A DNA stretch of 64,000 nucleotides from Rhodoblastus acidophilus (GTDB lineage: Bacteria > Pseudomonadota > Alphaproteobacteria > Rhizobiales > Beijerinckiaceae). The stretch is taken from NCBI RefSeq assembly GCF_900187365.1, contig NZ_FYDG01000005.1:183747-247746 (forward strand), given 5' to 3'. Shown piece after piece: positions 48,498 to 58,607 of this stretch. Position numbers and translations under genes: made by a program. Within the stretch, counting starts at the first letter, position 1; each line of letters begins with the position of its first letter. Under the pieces are notes generated by a model. The model saw nothing but the letters and a program-made list of their open reading frames with translations, did no database searches and was not told the DNA's origin.

Positions 48498-50347
48498 CAG
48501 CCCCGGGCCTTGGTCGCGGCGGCTTTGTCCGCGTCCCACCACCACAACGAGCTATAGGAGAGGTCAAGGCGCGGCGTCGCCTCGGGATGGCCGAAGCAAT
48601 CCCAGGCGGCGACGCGGCGCGACAGGGCGTGCCAATGCGGAATCCAATAGCGGCCGGCGCGCAAAACGCGATCCAGCGCCCGGCAGATCACGACCAGTTC
48701 CACGCGAGTCTTGGCCTTGAGCGCCTGATCCACCAGCGCGTCCACGGCGGGATCGTCGATGCCCGGCAGGTTCATGCCGCCCGGCGATTTTCCCGAAGCC
48801 GAGCCGAAATAGGCCAGCAGTTCGTCGCCGGGAACGCCGCCGATCATCTTGCGGTCGGTGATCATGTCGAAATCGTAATTGTCGATGCGCGCCTTGTATT
48901 GCGCGGAATCGACGACGCGCAGCGTCGCCTCGACGCCGAGCAGACGCATGTTCTTGAACATGGGCTGCTCGACCTTGTCGAGGGCGTTGTTGAATTCCAG
49001 CGCCTCAAAGGCGAGGGGCGCGCCGTCGGGCAGCAGCAATTGCGACCCCTTGCGCTGGCATCCGGCTTCCTTCAGCAGAGTATTGGCCCGTTGCAGCAGC
49101 GCCCTGTCCTGTCCCGATCCGTCGGAAACCGGCGGAACGAAGGGCGCGCCAAAGACTTCGGCGGGAATTTTTCCGCGAAGTGGTTCGAGGATCGCCAATT
49201 CCTCCGGCGACGGCGGCTCCACCGCCTTCATTTCGGTATTTTCGAAATAGCTGACGTTGCGGGTATAGGCGCCGTAGAACAGGTTGCGGTTCGACCATTC
49301 GAAGTCGAGGCAGAGCCCCAGCGCTTCGCGGATGCGCGCGTCCTTGAACACGGGGCGGCGCAGATTGAAAAAGAAGCCCTGAAAGCCGGGGCTGCGCCGG
49401 TCCGGGAATTCCAGTTTCGTCACGCGGCCGTCGCGCATGGCGGGAAAATCGTAGCCCGTCGCCCATTCCGACGCCGTGAAACTCTCGTGCAAATTGACGG
49501 CGCCCGACTTAAAGGCTTCAAAACCGACGGCGCGTTCGCCGAAATAGTCGTAGCGGATCAGATCGAAATTGCCCTGGCCGCGATTGACCGGCAGGTCCTT
49601 GCCCCAATAGTCCTTGACGCGTTCGTAGGAAATGTAGCGACCCTGCTCGAAACCGCCGATCTTGTAGGCGCTGGAGCCAAGCGGAGGCTCGAGGCCGGCG
49701 CGGCCGAAATCGCGCTTGGCGTAATACGCCGCGGAAAAAATCGGCTGGCCCGCGATATTGAGAATGGAATCCCGCCCGAACCCCTCCTTCAACACCACGA
49801 GAACCCGATCCGCGGCCTCCGCCTCCGCGCGGTCGAGATCGCGCAGGAACTGCCGGATGATCGGGTGCCCCTTTTCGCGCAGGACATTGAGCGAAAACAC
49901 CACATCCGCCGCCGTCAGCGGGGAGCCGTCATGGAAACGCGCCTGCTTGCGCAGGAAGAAGCGATAGGTGCGCTTGTCGTCCGAATATTCCACCGCCTCG
50001 GCGACAAGGCCGTAAAGCGCATTGTCCTCGTCGAGACTGCCGGCCATCAGCGCGTCGTATATGCTGCTTAGACCCTGCGCCGGATTGCCTTGAAGAATGT
50101 AGCCGTTCAGCGAGTCATAGGACGTTCCCGCCGCTTCCAGGATCAACTGACCGCCCTTGGGCGCGTCGGGCCGCGCATAGGGAAAGGCGGCGAAGTCCGG
50201 GGGCAGCGCCAGATCGCCAAATGACGACAGTCCGTGGCTACGATGCGGCAGGCGCGGTTCGGCGCGCGCGCCGCGAAACAACGGCAGCGTCGCGGCGGCG
50301 GCGAGCACGGCGCGACGGGAGAAAACGAGTTTATCGGTCAGTATCAT
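48497..50347 (-). CDS. yejA: Peptide-binding protein YejA with a probable Tat signal
   Basis: YejA is the periplasmic binding protein (SBP_bac_5 family). The 616-aa protein starts MILTDKLVFSRRAVLAAAATLP; the SRRAVL matches a Tat motif, followed by a hydrophobic stretch and cleavage near GARA. The mature part has FPYARPDAPKGGQL, GTSYDSLNGYILQGNPAQGLSSIYDALMAGSLDED and the typical peptide-binding fold. It is the first of four coupled yej genes. Confidence 0.95.
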   Translation of the reverse strand: MILTDKLVFSRRAVLAAAATLPLFRGARAEPRLPHRSHGLSSFGDLALPPDFAAFPYARPDAPKGGQLILEAAGTSYDSLNGYILQGNPAQGLSSIYDALMAGSLDEDNALYGLVAEAVEYSDDKRTYRFFLRKQARFHDGSPLTAADVVFSLNVLREKGHPIIRQFLRDLDRAEAEAADRVLVVLKEGFGRDSILNIAGQPIFSAAYYAKRDFGRAGLEPPLGSSAYKIGGFEQGRYISYERVKDYWGKDLPVNRGQGNFDLIRYDYFGERAVGFEAFKSGAVNLHESFTASEWATGYDFPAMRDGRVTKLEFPDRRSPGFQGFFFNLRRPVFKDARIREALGLCLDFEWSNRNLFYGAYTRNVSYFENTEMKAVEPPSPEELAILEPLRGKIPAEVFGAPFVPPVSDGSGQDRALLQRANTLLKEAGCQRKGSQLLLPDGAPLAFEALEFNNALDKVEQPMFKNMRLLGVEATLRVVDSAQYKARIDNYDFDMITDRKMIGGVPGDELLAYFGSASGKSPGGMNLPGIDDPAVDALVDQALKAKTRVELVVICRALDRVLRAGRYWIPHWHALSRRVAAWDCFGHPEATPRLDLSYSSLWWWDADKAAATKARG

Positions 50348-50471
50348 GCGACGCCGGCGCTCCGCTGGCTCAACAGAGATTCGCCGGCCATCATTTCGGT
50401 TTTGCGCGCGGCGGCTGACGCCGGCCATAATCCCGCTGGGATCGTGACCGGCGCCTGATTATCTGTTTGCG

Positions 50472-51824
50472 TTAGACGGCGACGCTGTGTTTGGCCGCCC
50501 GCGCATGCAGGTAAGCGTCAAAGGCCGCAGCGACAAGACGCATGAAGGGGCGACCGGCCTCGGTCAGAGAGACTGAGCGCCCCTCCCGCGTCGCAACCCC
50601 CTCCCGGACAAGCTGCGACAATTCCTCTTCGGCCCCATCGAAGGCCGAAGCATTCCCGAGCATGTCCTGCGCAACCGCGCCATAATCCACTTTGAAGTCG
50701 CACATCAGCCGCTCGATCACGGCCGCGCGGGCCTTGTCCTCGATCGTGAAGGCGACGCCCTTGACCACGCTGAACTGGCCGGCCTCGATGGCGCGGCGCC
50801 AGGAGCCGACATCGGGCGCGTTCTGAATGTAGCCCTGCGGCAGCTTGCCGATCGACGAGGCGCCAAACGGCAGCATGGCGTCGGCCTGGTCGACGGTATA
50901 GCCCTGGAAGTTGCGGTGCAGCGTTCCATTATGCGCGGCGATGGCCATCGGGTCCGACGGCAGCGCGAAATGGTCGAGACCGATGCTCTGATACCCTTTG
51001 GCCACCAGGGTTTCGCGGGTGACCGCCGCCTGGCGCAGACGCTCGGCCGCGCCAGGAAGGGCGGCGGCGTCGATCAACTGCTGCCGCTTGGCGAACCAGG
51101 GCGCATGGGCGTAGCCGAAAATCGCGAGCCGGGTCGGGTTCAGCGACGCGGCCAGTTCGGCGGTGCGAATCACATCCTCTTCGGTCTGGTAGGGCAGACC
51201 GTACATCAGGTCGAGATTGATCGCGGTGAAGCCGCTGGCGCGCAAATGCGCCACGCATTTTTCGACCACTTCGAAAGGCTGGACGCGACCGATGGCGTTT
51301 TGCACGTGATCGTTGAGATCCTGCACGCCCAGACTGACGCGGTTGAAGCCGGCGACCGCCAGCGAATCGGTCAACTCGCGGTCGACATGGCGGGGATCGA
51401 GCTCGATGGAAATTTCGGCGCCGGGCGCGAAGGCGAATCGGCTGCGCAGGGCGTCGGTCAGCGCCAGCAGGCGCGCGCCGCCCAGCAGACTCGGCGTGCC
51501 GCCGCCCCAATGGGCGTGGGTGACCGTGCGCGCGGGCGTCGCATCGGCGACCAGCGCGATTTCCCGCTCGAGCGTCGCCGCATAGGCGTCGAGAGGCTCG
51601 GCCTTTCGGGTCGCCTTGGTGTGGCAGCCGCAATACGTGCAAAGCTCGCGGCAATAGGGCACATGCGTGTAAAGCGACAGACGCGCCTGCGGATCAAGCC
51701 CGCGCAACCACTCACCGGCTTTTTCAGCGCCGATGGCGTCGGAAAAATGTGGGGCGGTCGGATAGCTCGTATAGCGAGGGACCGACTTTTCGGCTAGGAC
51801 CAGACTGGACGAAAGACTGCTCAT
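50472..51824 (-). CDS. hemN: Oxygen-independent coproporphyrinogen III oxidase
   Basis: HemN is a radical-SAM enzyme that makes protoporphyrinogen IX precursors without oxygen. The 450-aa protein has RYTSYPTAPHF, the cluster motif with Cys58, Cys62 and Cys65 (CRELCTYCGCHT), HWGGGTPSLL, and GLDHFALPSDP. The presence of CGCHT identifies true HemN and not HemW. The start at 51824 has AGAGGGAA upstream and gives family length. Two FNR/FixK-type boxes lie just upstream, consistent with low-oxygen control known for this gene in Rhodobacter and Bradyrhizobium. Confidence 0.97.
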   Translation of the reverse strand: MSSLSSSLVLAEKSVPRYTSYPTAPHFSDAIGAEKAGEWLRGLDPQARLSLYTHVPYCRELCTYCGCHTKATRKAEPLDAYAATLEREIALVADATPARTVTHAHWGGGTPSLLGGARLLALTDALRSRFAFAPGAEISIELDPRHVDRELTDSLAVAGFNRVSLGVQDLNDHVQNAIGRVQPFEVVEKCVAHLRASGFTAINLDLMYGLPYQTEEDVIRTAELAASLNPTRLAIFGYAHAPWFAKRQQLIDAAALPGAAERLRQAAVTRETLVAKGYQSIGLDHFALPSDPMAIAAHNGTLHRNFQGYTVDQADAMLPFGASSIGKLPQGYIQNAPDVGSWRRAIEAGQFSVVKGVAFTIEDKARAAVIERLMCDFKVDYGAVAQDMLGNASAFDGAEEELSQLVREGVATREGRSVSLTEAGRPFMRLVAAAFDAYLHARAAKHSVAV

Positions 51825-51833
51825 GTTCCCTCT

Positions 51834-51847
51834 TTGACACAACTCAA
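51834..51847 (-). promoter_or_regulatory. FNR/FixK-type box 1 in the hemN-hemH region
   Basis: On the minus strand the site reads TTGAGTTGTGTCAA, matching the TTGA-N6-TCAA core. Its centre is about 16 bp from the hemN ATG, so it would overlap the leader or transcription start. Confidence 0.5.
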
Positions 51848-51858
51848 GCGGCCGCTCC

Positions 51859-51872
51859 TTGACGCGGATCAA
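51859..51872 (-). promoter_or_regulatory. FNR/FixK-type box 2 in the hemN-hemH region
   Basis: On the minus strand the site reads TTGATCCGCGTCAA, a full match to TTGAT-N4-[AG]TCAA. Its centre is about 41 bp from the hemN start and 83 bp from the divergent hemH start. The spacing suits activation of one or both genes, but the start sites are unknown. Confidence 0.65.
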
Positions 51873-51948
51873 ACGGCGACTGGCCTGATCCATTGCTTTC
51901 CACGCCGCGTTATCGGATGAACAATAGACGAAAAAAATCAAGTTAGCC

Positions 51949-52955
<1,007 letters not shown>

Positions 52956-52965
<10 letters not shown>

Positions 52966-53282
52966 GCGCCTTCTGCGTCGCGCAGACCACGATCGACGAC
53001 GAAATCCGCGCCAACGAACTCGCCGCCGCATTGGTGACGGGCAAACTGGCGGCTTGCGTGCAAATTTCGGAGGTCGCCAGCCATTACGTCTGGAAGGGCG
53101 CCGCGGCGAGAGAAAAGGAATTCCTGCTCGCCGCAAAAATTCGGCGCGCGGATTTCGACGCCGTCGCCGCCGCCATCCGCGCCCTGCACAGCTACGAACT
53201 GCCGGAGATCATCGCCACGCCCATTGTCGCGGGCGACCCGGCCTATCTGGACTGGCTGCGCCGCGAGACCGAGCGCGGCTGA
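52956..53282 (+). CDS. cutA: CutA1-like divalent-cation tolerance protein
   Basis: CutA1 is a small trimeric ferredoxin-like protein, implicated in copper tolerance but of uncertain role. The 108-aa protein has ELAAALVTGKLAACVQIS, HYVWKGAAAREKEFLLAAKI and HSYELPEIIATPI, the family core. The start is GTG within the hemH end; no ATG lies near. The stop touches the convergent galE stop, with no gap. Confidence 0.92.
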
Positions 53283-54275
53283 TCAGCCGCCCGCCTGCTC
53301 GGCGAGAAGCTTCTTCTCCCAGGCCAGGGCCTGACGCACGATCTCCTCGAGATCGTCATGAATCGGCGTCCAGCCGAGCGCCGCTTTGGCGCGGGCGTTG
53401 TCGGCGACGATGGCGGCGGGATCGCCGGCCCGGCGCCCGGAAATCTTGACCGGGAAATCGACCCCCGACACCTTTTTCACCGTCTCGATCACTTCCTTGA
53501 CCGAATAACCGCGTTTGTAGCCGCAATTGCAGGTCAAATTGTCGCCGCCGGCGCGCAGATGTTTCAGCGCGGCCATATGGGCGCGGGCGAGATCGGTCAC
53601 CTGGATGTAGTCGCGCAGGCACGTCCCGTCCGGCGTCGGATAATCCGTGCCAAACATTTCCATGCCCTTGCGCAGGCCGAGCGCCGCCTGCACGGCGACC
53701 TTGATTAGATGGGTGGCGTTCGGGAAGGACTGGCCGGCGCGGCCCTTGGGATCGGCGCCGGCGACGTTGAAATAGCGCAGCACCACATATTTCAGGTCAT
53801 GCGCCGCCGCCGTGTCGGCCAGCATCCATTCCACCATCAGCTTGGAGCGGCCATAGGGCGAAACGGGTTTGAGCGTTTCATCCTCGGTGACGGGATTCTG
53901 TTGCGGATCGCCATAGACGGCGGCCGTCGAGGAGAAAATGAAATGCTTGACGCCACATTCGACGGCGCAAGCCAGCAGGCTGCGCGCCGAAGCGGTGTTG
54001 TTGAGATAATAGCCCAGCGGATCGGCCACCGATTCGGGCACGACGATCTTGGCGGCGAAATGGATGATGGCGTCGACGCCATGGCTGACCAGCAGGCGCT
54101 TCACCAACTCGGCGTCGCCGAATTCGCCGACCACCAGTTCGGCCTGCGGATGCACCGCTTGCCGCCGGCCGGTGGAGAGATTGTCGAGCACGACGACCTT
54201 TTCGCCGGCCTCGACCAGTTCGAGCACCATGTGCGAACCAATATAGCCGGCGCCGCCGGTGACGAGAACGGTCAT
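53283..54275 (-). CDS. galE: UDP-glucose 4-epimerase
   Basis: GalE interconverts UDP-glucose and UDP-galactose for exopolysaccharide and LPS. The 330-aa SDR has TGGAGYIGSH (6-15) for NAD, SSTAAVYG, and catalytic Tyr141 and Lys145 (YGRSK). The C-terminus (VADNARAKAALGWTP) is typical. The ATG is used and not a TTG two codons upstream. It diverges from galU, so the two sugar-nucleotide genes share an upstream region. Confidence 0.95.
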   Translation of the reverse strand: MTVLVTGGAGYIGSHMVLELVEAGEKVVVLDNLSTGRRQAVHPQAELVVGEFGDAELVKRLLVSHGVDAIIHFAAKIVVPESVADPLGYYLNNTASARSLLACAVECGVKHFIFSSTAAVYGDPQQNPVTEDETLKPVSPYGRSKLMVEWMLADTAAAHDLKYVVLRYFNVAGADPKGRAGQSFPNATHLIKVAVQAALGLRKGMEMFGTDYPTPDGTCLRDYIQVTDLARAHMAALKHLRAGGDNLTCNCGYKRGYSVKEVIETVKKVSGVDFPVKISGRRAGDPAAIVADNARAKAALGWTPIHDDLEEIVRQALAWEKKLLAEQAGG

Positions 54276-54377
54276 GAGCAAATCCTGACAGCCGCAACAA
54301 AACGCCCCGCTCTTACCCGAGACGGCGGCGGAACGGAAGCGCGCCGTCGTTGCGGGCGGGCGCCTCGCCGCGCCATT

Positions 54378-54410
54378 TCCTTAGCTTCGCCAGATTTGAA
54401 ATGCTAAGGA
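54378..54410. promoter_or_regulatory. Inverted repeat in the galE-galU region
   Basis: TCCTTAGC (54378-54385) and GCTAAGGA (54403-54410) are perfect 8-bp arms around a 17-nt spacer. It lies 103 nt from the galE start and 68 nt from the galU start. It may be an operator or an RNA hairpin. Confidence 0.4.
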
Positions 54411-54477
54411 GCATCACCGGAATGTCGCTGCGAAAGGCGGCTCGGCCAAGGTGACTTCAGCGCTTGAGACGAACTCC

Positions 54478-55362
54478 ATGAAAAAAATTCGTAAAGCCGT
54501 TTTCCCCGTCGCCGGTCTCGGCACCCGCGTGCTGCCCGCGACCAAGACCGTTCCCAAGGAAATGCTGACCGTGGTCGACCGTCCGGTGCTGCAGCATTGC
54601 GTCGAGGAAGCGCGCGAGGCCGGCATCGAACATTTCGTCTTCGTGACCGGCCGCAACAAGGCGGTGATCGAGGATCATTTCGACATCGCCTATGAATTGG
54701 AAGACACGCTGCAGCGCCGCAACAAGCTGAAGGAGCTGGACGGCCTCAAGGCGGACCTGCCGGCCGCCGGCGCAACCAGCTTCACCCGCCAGCAGGCGCC
54801 GCTCGGACTCGGCCATGCCGTGTGGTGCGCGCGCGACATTATCGGCGACGAGCCCTTCGCCGTGCTGCTGCCCGACATGATCACCCTGCCCGGCGCCAGC
54901 GGCAAGCGTTGCCTCCAGCAATGCGTCGAAACGTATAACGCCCACGGCGGCAATGTGATCGCGGTGGAAACCGTCCCGCAAGACCAGACCCATCAATATG
55001 GCGTGGTGGCTCAGGGCCAGGAATTCGGCCAGGCGTTCGAGATCACCGGCATGGTGGAAAAACCGCCGAAGGGGACCGCGCCGTCGAACTTCATCATTTC
55101 AGGCCGCTACATTCTGGAGCCTGAAATCTTCGATCTGCTCGGCAAAGGCCAGAAGGGCGCCGGCGGCGAAATCCAGCTCACCGATTCCATGATCGAACTG
55201 GCGAAGATCCAGAAATTCTTCGGCCATCATTTCGACGGCAAGACTTACGACACCGGCTCCAAGGTCGGCTTCCTCGCCGCCAATGTCGCCTTTGCTTTGG
55301 CGCGGCCCGACATCGAGCCGGACTTCCGCGCCGAGCTGAAACGAATCGTCGGCGCGCTCTGA
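54478..55362 (+). CDS. galU: UTP-glucose-1-phosphate uridylyltransferase
   Basis: GalU makes UDP-glucose. The 294-aa protein has [29 protein letters not shown], the nucleotide-binding signature, [24 protein letters not shown], and [11 protein letters not shown]. The start at 54478 is chosen because homology begins at [10 protein letters not shown]; an upstream GTG adds a non-conserved tail. Confidence 0.97.
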   Translation: MKKIRKAVFPVAGLGTRVLPATKTVPKEMLTVVDRPVLQHCVEEAREAGIEHFVFVTGRNKAVIEDHFDIAYELEDTLQRRNKLKELDGLKADLPAAGATSFTRQQAPLGLGHAVWCARDIIGDEPFAVLLPDMITLPGASGKRCLQQCVETYNAHGGNVIAVETVPQDQTHQYGVVAQGQEFGQAFEITGMVEKPPKGTAPSNFIISGRYILEPEIFDLLGKGQKGAGGEIQLTDSMIELAKIQKFFGHHFDGKTYDTGSKVGFLAANVAFALARPDIEPDFRAELKRIVGAL

Positions 55363-55373
55363 GCCTTTGGGGT

Positions 55374-55402
55374 CCGCCCGGCGAAGTTTCTTCGTCGGGC
55401 GG
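55374..55402. terminator. Hairpin between convergent galU and chemoreceptor gene
   Basis: A 12-bp stem with one G-U pair (55374-55385 with 55391-55402) and a GTTTC loop lies in the 61-nt gap between two convergent genes. T-tracts are weak. Confidence 0.6.
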
Positions 55403-55423
55403 CTCCCCGGTTCGCTCGAGATT

Positions 55424-56800
55424 TCAACGCGCGATCAACTGATCGAGCAGGCGGATCACCTCGGTCGAGACCGCCTCCATTTTCTCCACTTCGGCATAGG
55501 CGCCGGCGTGATCGCCCCGGGCGAACAGCTCGGCCGCCCGCTTGCCATGGACATGGACGGCCTCGTGCGGCCGTTCCAGCGCGGCGAAAGCCGGAAGCCG
55601 ACGGATCGCGGGCTCGACGTCGCCGTAATACCATTTGCCGAGGCGGCAGGAGCGATGGTCGGCGAGTTCCGAAGCCTCAAGCCGCGACACGCCCGCGAGC
55701 ATCTCGTTGAGACGCTTCTTCCACAACAAATGGTCGGACTTGGCGCGATGCAGAATGTAATCGCGCGGTTTGCGATTGTCGAAATCGGCGAGTTGCTCCT
55801 CGACCAGCGTCTCCGATTGCTTGCATGCGGCGACGGCGGCATGGGAATATTGAACGGTCTTGGCGAGCTTGGCCGAAATGCTGGTCGCGGTCGCCGCGAG
55901 TTGCGAGGTTGCGTCGGTTTGTTCGCCGAGGATGCGAAAGAGATCGCCCATCCGTTCCGCAGTCGATTCGCGCGTCTCCTCAACGGCGGACATTTTCGCA
56001 TGGGCGTCGGCGTTGATCCGCCGGCATCGCTCCATCGCCGTTTCGGCGTCAGCGACGCAGGATCCCAGGCCATCCGTATCGCCGCGCAGCCGGTCGATGC
56101 GGCGGCGAATGTCTTCGGTGGCCCTGGCCGTCTGTCCGGACAAGGCTTTCACCTCCTGCGCGACCACGGCGAACCCCCGGCCGCTTTCGCCCGCGCGCGC
56201 CGCCTCGATGGTCGCGTTCAAGGCGAGCATGTTGGTCTGCGAGGCGATCGCATCGATATTGCCGACGATCTCGGTGATCTGGGCGGTCGCCTGGGTGAGC
56301 GCGGCGGCCCGGTCGGCGAGCTTGCGCAGCGCTTCGCCGATCTGCTCCACCGAGGCGGTCGAGGCGCCCACCGCCTCGGCCCCCTCGCGCACGAGCTGCG
56401 CGCTCTCCAGCATGACCGTCCGGGTCTGGCCCCCGACCGCGTCCAGGTTCTTCATCGACCCGTCCAGCCGTTGCAGGGCCGAGGCCATGCTCTGGACCAG
56501 CGCCTCGATGTCGCGCACTTCAACCGTCGTGCGCGAGAACGACGCCATGGCCTCGCTGGCCTGAATGGAAAGACCGACGGTGCGCTTCAGATTGGCTTCG
56601 TCGCGCGCCTGAAGCGCATCGAACAGCGCCATCGCCGCCGCGCCGACGGGATCGGGCAGCGGGCCCGACGGCGTGAGGCCGGCGCGCAAGCGATAGACGG
56701 CTTCGGCGATCGCCTGCAACAGCGCGCTGCGATGCTCCTGCGGCGGTCCCGGGTCGAGGAGGGCGATTTCGGGCCGTTTTGGCCTGAGAAGGTTCAGCAT
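55424..56800 (-). CDS. Soluble methyl-accepting chemotaxis protein with CZB zinc-sensing domain
   Basis: The 458-aa protein has no membrane segment. Residues about 95-320 form a chemoreceptor signalling coiled coil, with the hairpin-tip motif [47 protein letters not shown] (about 174-220). Residues 347-430 are a CZB domain, with His357, Cys385 (CRLGKWYYG), His412 and His416 as likely zinc ligands. CZB receptors in other bacteria sense zinc or hypochlorous acid. No che genes are near, so it is an orphan receptor. Confidence 0.92.
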   Translation of the reverse strand: MLNLLRPKRPEIALLDPGPPQEHRSALLQAIAEAVYRLRAGLTPSGPLPDPVGAAAMALFDALQARDEANLKRTVGLSIQASEAMASFSRTTVEVRDIEALVQSMASALQRLDGSMKNLDAVGGQTRTVMLESAQLVREGAEAVGASTASVEQIGEALRKLADRAAALTQATAQITEIVGNIDAIASQTNMLALNATIEAARAGESGRGFAVVAQEVKALSGQTARATEDIRRRIDRLRGDTDGLGSCVADAETAMERCRRINADAHAKMSAVEETRESTAERMGDLFRILGEQTDATSQLAATATSISAKLAKTVQYSHAAVAACKQSETLVEEQLADFDNRKPRDYILHRAKSDHLLWKKRLNEMLAGVSRLEASELADHRSCRLGKWYYGDVEPAIRRLPAFAALERPHEAVHVHGKRAAELFARGDHAGAYAEVEKMEAVSTEVIRLLDQLIAR

Positions 56801-56880
56801 TGGGGCAGGCTCGAAGGATCGGGATTGCGGCGTCGTCGCACTCTAGCGGCTTAAGCCTTGCCTTGGACTGACCTCAGCGT

Positions 56881-58518
56881 TCAGCGCTGCAAGCGCAATC
56901 CGACCATCACGATATTGGCGGTGTAGTCGGTTCCCGCCTGATTGGACAGCATGCGTTGATGCGTGAACGACCCTTTGAGCACGATCGACCGCGTCAGGTT
57001 GTACTCCACCCGCAAGCCGGTCTGATAGAGCGTCTGGTTGAGATTGACGGCCTGGTAGCGCGAATCCTGCACGCTGCCTGTCGCGGTCAAAGTGAGATTG
57101 CGCAGCAGCGCGTGCGCGACTTCGACGCCGGCGACGCGGGAGACCGAGCCCGGCGAGCCGGCGATGGTGGTCTCGTCGAGCGAGGTCGCCGTGCGTAAGG
57201 TGACCTTGGTCAGCGGCGTCACCGTCCAGACCAGCGACGAATCCACCAGAGCGCCGCGCAATTGCGACAACCGCGCGTCGCGATAGGTCCGCTCGCCATA
57301 GCCGGCCGCGACGTCGCCGGTCAGCAGGCGCGAGAGTTCGAAGGTCGAACCGGCCCGCGCCAGCACCCCGTCGGAATCGCGCCGGTAGCCGGAGCCATCG
57401 ACAGCGGAATCGCGGTCGCGCGTATCGAACGTCGTTTCGACAAACGGTTTGACGCCCGGCGTCAGCTCATAGGAGGCGCGGCCGGTCAATCCGTAGGCGT
57501 TGTAGGAATCCCGCGACAATTGCTGGATCGAGCCGTCGGCGAAATGCGCGTCCTGCCAATAGTCGCGCTCGGCCGATCCGCGCAGGCTCAGCTCCAGCCG
57601 GTTAAAAGTTTTCGCGACGCCGAGGCCGCCGCCGAACACGGCGATGATCGGCCGGGTGGACAGCGCGGTCGACTGACCGCCATTGTTAAGGTTGGGCGAG
57701 CTGGAGTTTTGCGTGGTCAGGACGAACTTGCCGTCCACATTGACTTTGAGATCGCGCGCGACGTCGATGCGGGCGAGGAACTTGCCGTCGCCATCCGGCG
57801 CGTCGGCCTCATGCGCGCGAAAATAGTCGTTGTAGCCCAGCCGCAAATCGCCGGTGAAGGCGTGATTCGACCAGTCCGATTGGGCCGATAGGCCCAGCTC
57901 CTCGCGTGCGAAAGCCGAACTGCGGTTGGCGCGCCCTGACGCAAGGTTCGGATTATCGCTGAAGCCGAGGTCGCTCTCGGCATAGGGCGTGACCCGCAGC
58001 AGGCCGACGTCGACGCCGACCGGAGCGAACGGGTTGTCCTCAAGCTTGGGGTGCGTTTTTTTCTGCGGCGGCGTCACGATGGCCGTCGTGGGCGAAGGCG
58101 CGACATAATCGGGATCGCTCGGGTCCGACGCCTGACCTCGCCTGAGGCCGAGCCGCGCCTCTGCGGAGGTGGGATAGGGCGCCAGCGGGCGCAAGGCCGG
58201 ATAAGCCACCTTCTTCGGCGGCTTCTTGCCGGGTTTGCGGAGGACGGGCTTGCCATAATTGGCGGCGGCGGGTCCGCGCGGCTCCCCGACATCGGCCGTG
58301 AAGCGACCGTCGGACGCCTCGCCCGCCAGCCCTTGCCGCGCCGACCCGTCGAGCTGATCGCCCGGATCCCCCGACACCGGCGCGACCGGTTGCGACGAGG
58401 ACGCGCGCGACGGCCCCCTCGCGTCCTGCGCCAACGCCGCCGACGCCATTCCCACCGGCGCGGCGGCGAGCCACGCGGCGACAGCGGAACAGTGAAAGCG
58501 GCGCGAAAAACCCGACAA
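56881..58518 (-). CDS. Outer-membrane beta-barrel protein
   Basis: The 545-aa protein has a signal peptide (about 1-31), a low-complexity periplasmic part rich in Pro, Gly and Lys (about 32-150, with KPGKKPPKK), and a C-terminal barrel of alternating amphipathic strands (about 160-545) ending in a short aromatic-poor LRLQR strand. It resembles the outer-membrane barrel family of alphaproteobacterial BBP2/OMP_b-brl proteins. The TTG start at 58518 has GAGGG upstream; another TTG lies 15 codons earlier. No polysaccharide export genes are adjacent, so the role is unknown. Confidence 0.75.
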   Translation of the reverse strand: MSGFSRRFHCSAVAAWLAAAPVGMASAALAQDARGPSRASSSQPVAPVSGDPGDQLDGSARQGLAGEASDGRFTADVGEPRGPAAANYGKPVLRKPGKKPPKKVAYPALRPLAPYPTSAEARLGLRRGQASDPSDPDYVAPSPTTAIVTPPQKKTHPKLEDNPFAPVGVDVGLLRVTPYAESDLGFSDNPNLASGRANRSSAFAREELGLSAQSDWSNHAFTGDLRLGYNDYFRAHEADAPDGDGKFLARIDVARDLKVNVDGKFVLTTQNSSSPNLNNGGQSTALSTRPIIAVFGGGLGVAKTFNRLELSLRGSAERDYWQDAHFADGSIQQLSRDSYNAYGLTGRASYELTPGVKPFVETTFDTRDRDSAVDGSGYRRDSDGVLARAGSTFELSRLLTGDVAAGYGERTYRDARLSQLRGALVDSSLVWTVTPLTKVTLRTATSLDETTIAGSPGSVSRVAGVEVAHALLRNLTLTATGSVQDSRYQAVNLNQTLYQTGLRVEYNLTRSIVLKGSFTHQRMLSNQAGTDYTANIVMVGLRLQR

Positions 58519-58607
58519 GTGACCCTCGCATGAGCGGCGCGCAAGGGCGCCAGACCAGCTCAAGCGTTAGGCTTTTATGGTTAAGAAAGAGATACCTGCG
58601 ACTGCCG

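Noticed and set aside
55424..56800. Chemoreceptor as membrane receptor
   Set aside because: No segment is hydrophobic enough or long enough to span the membrane.
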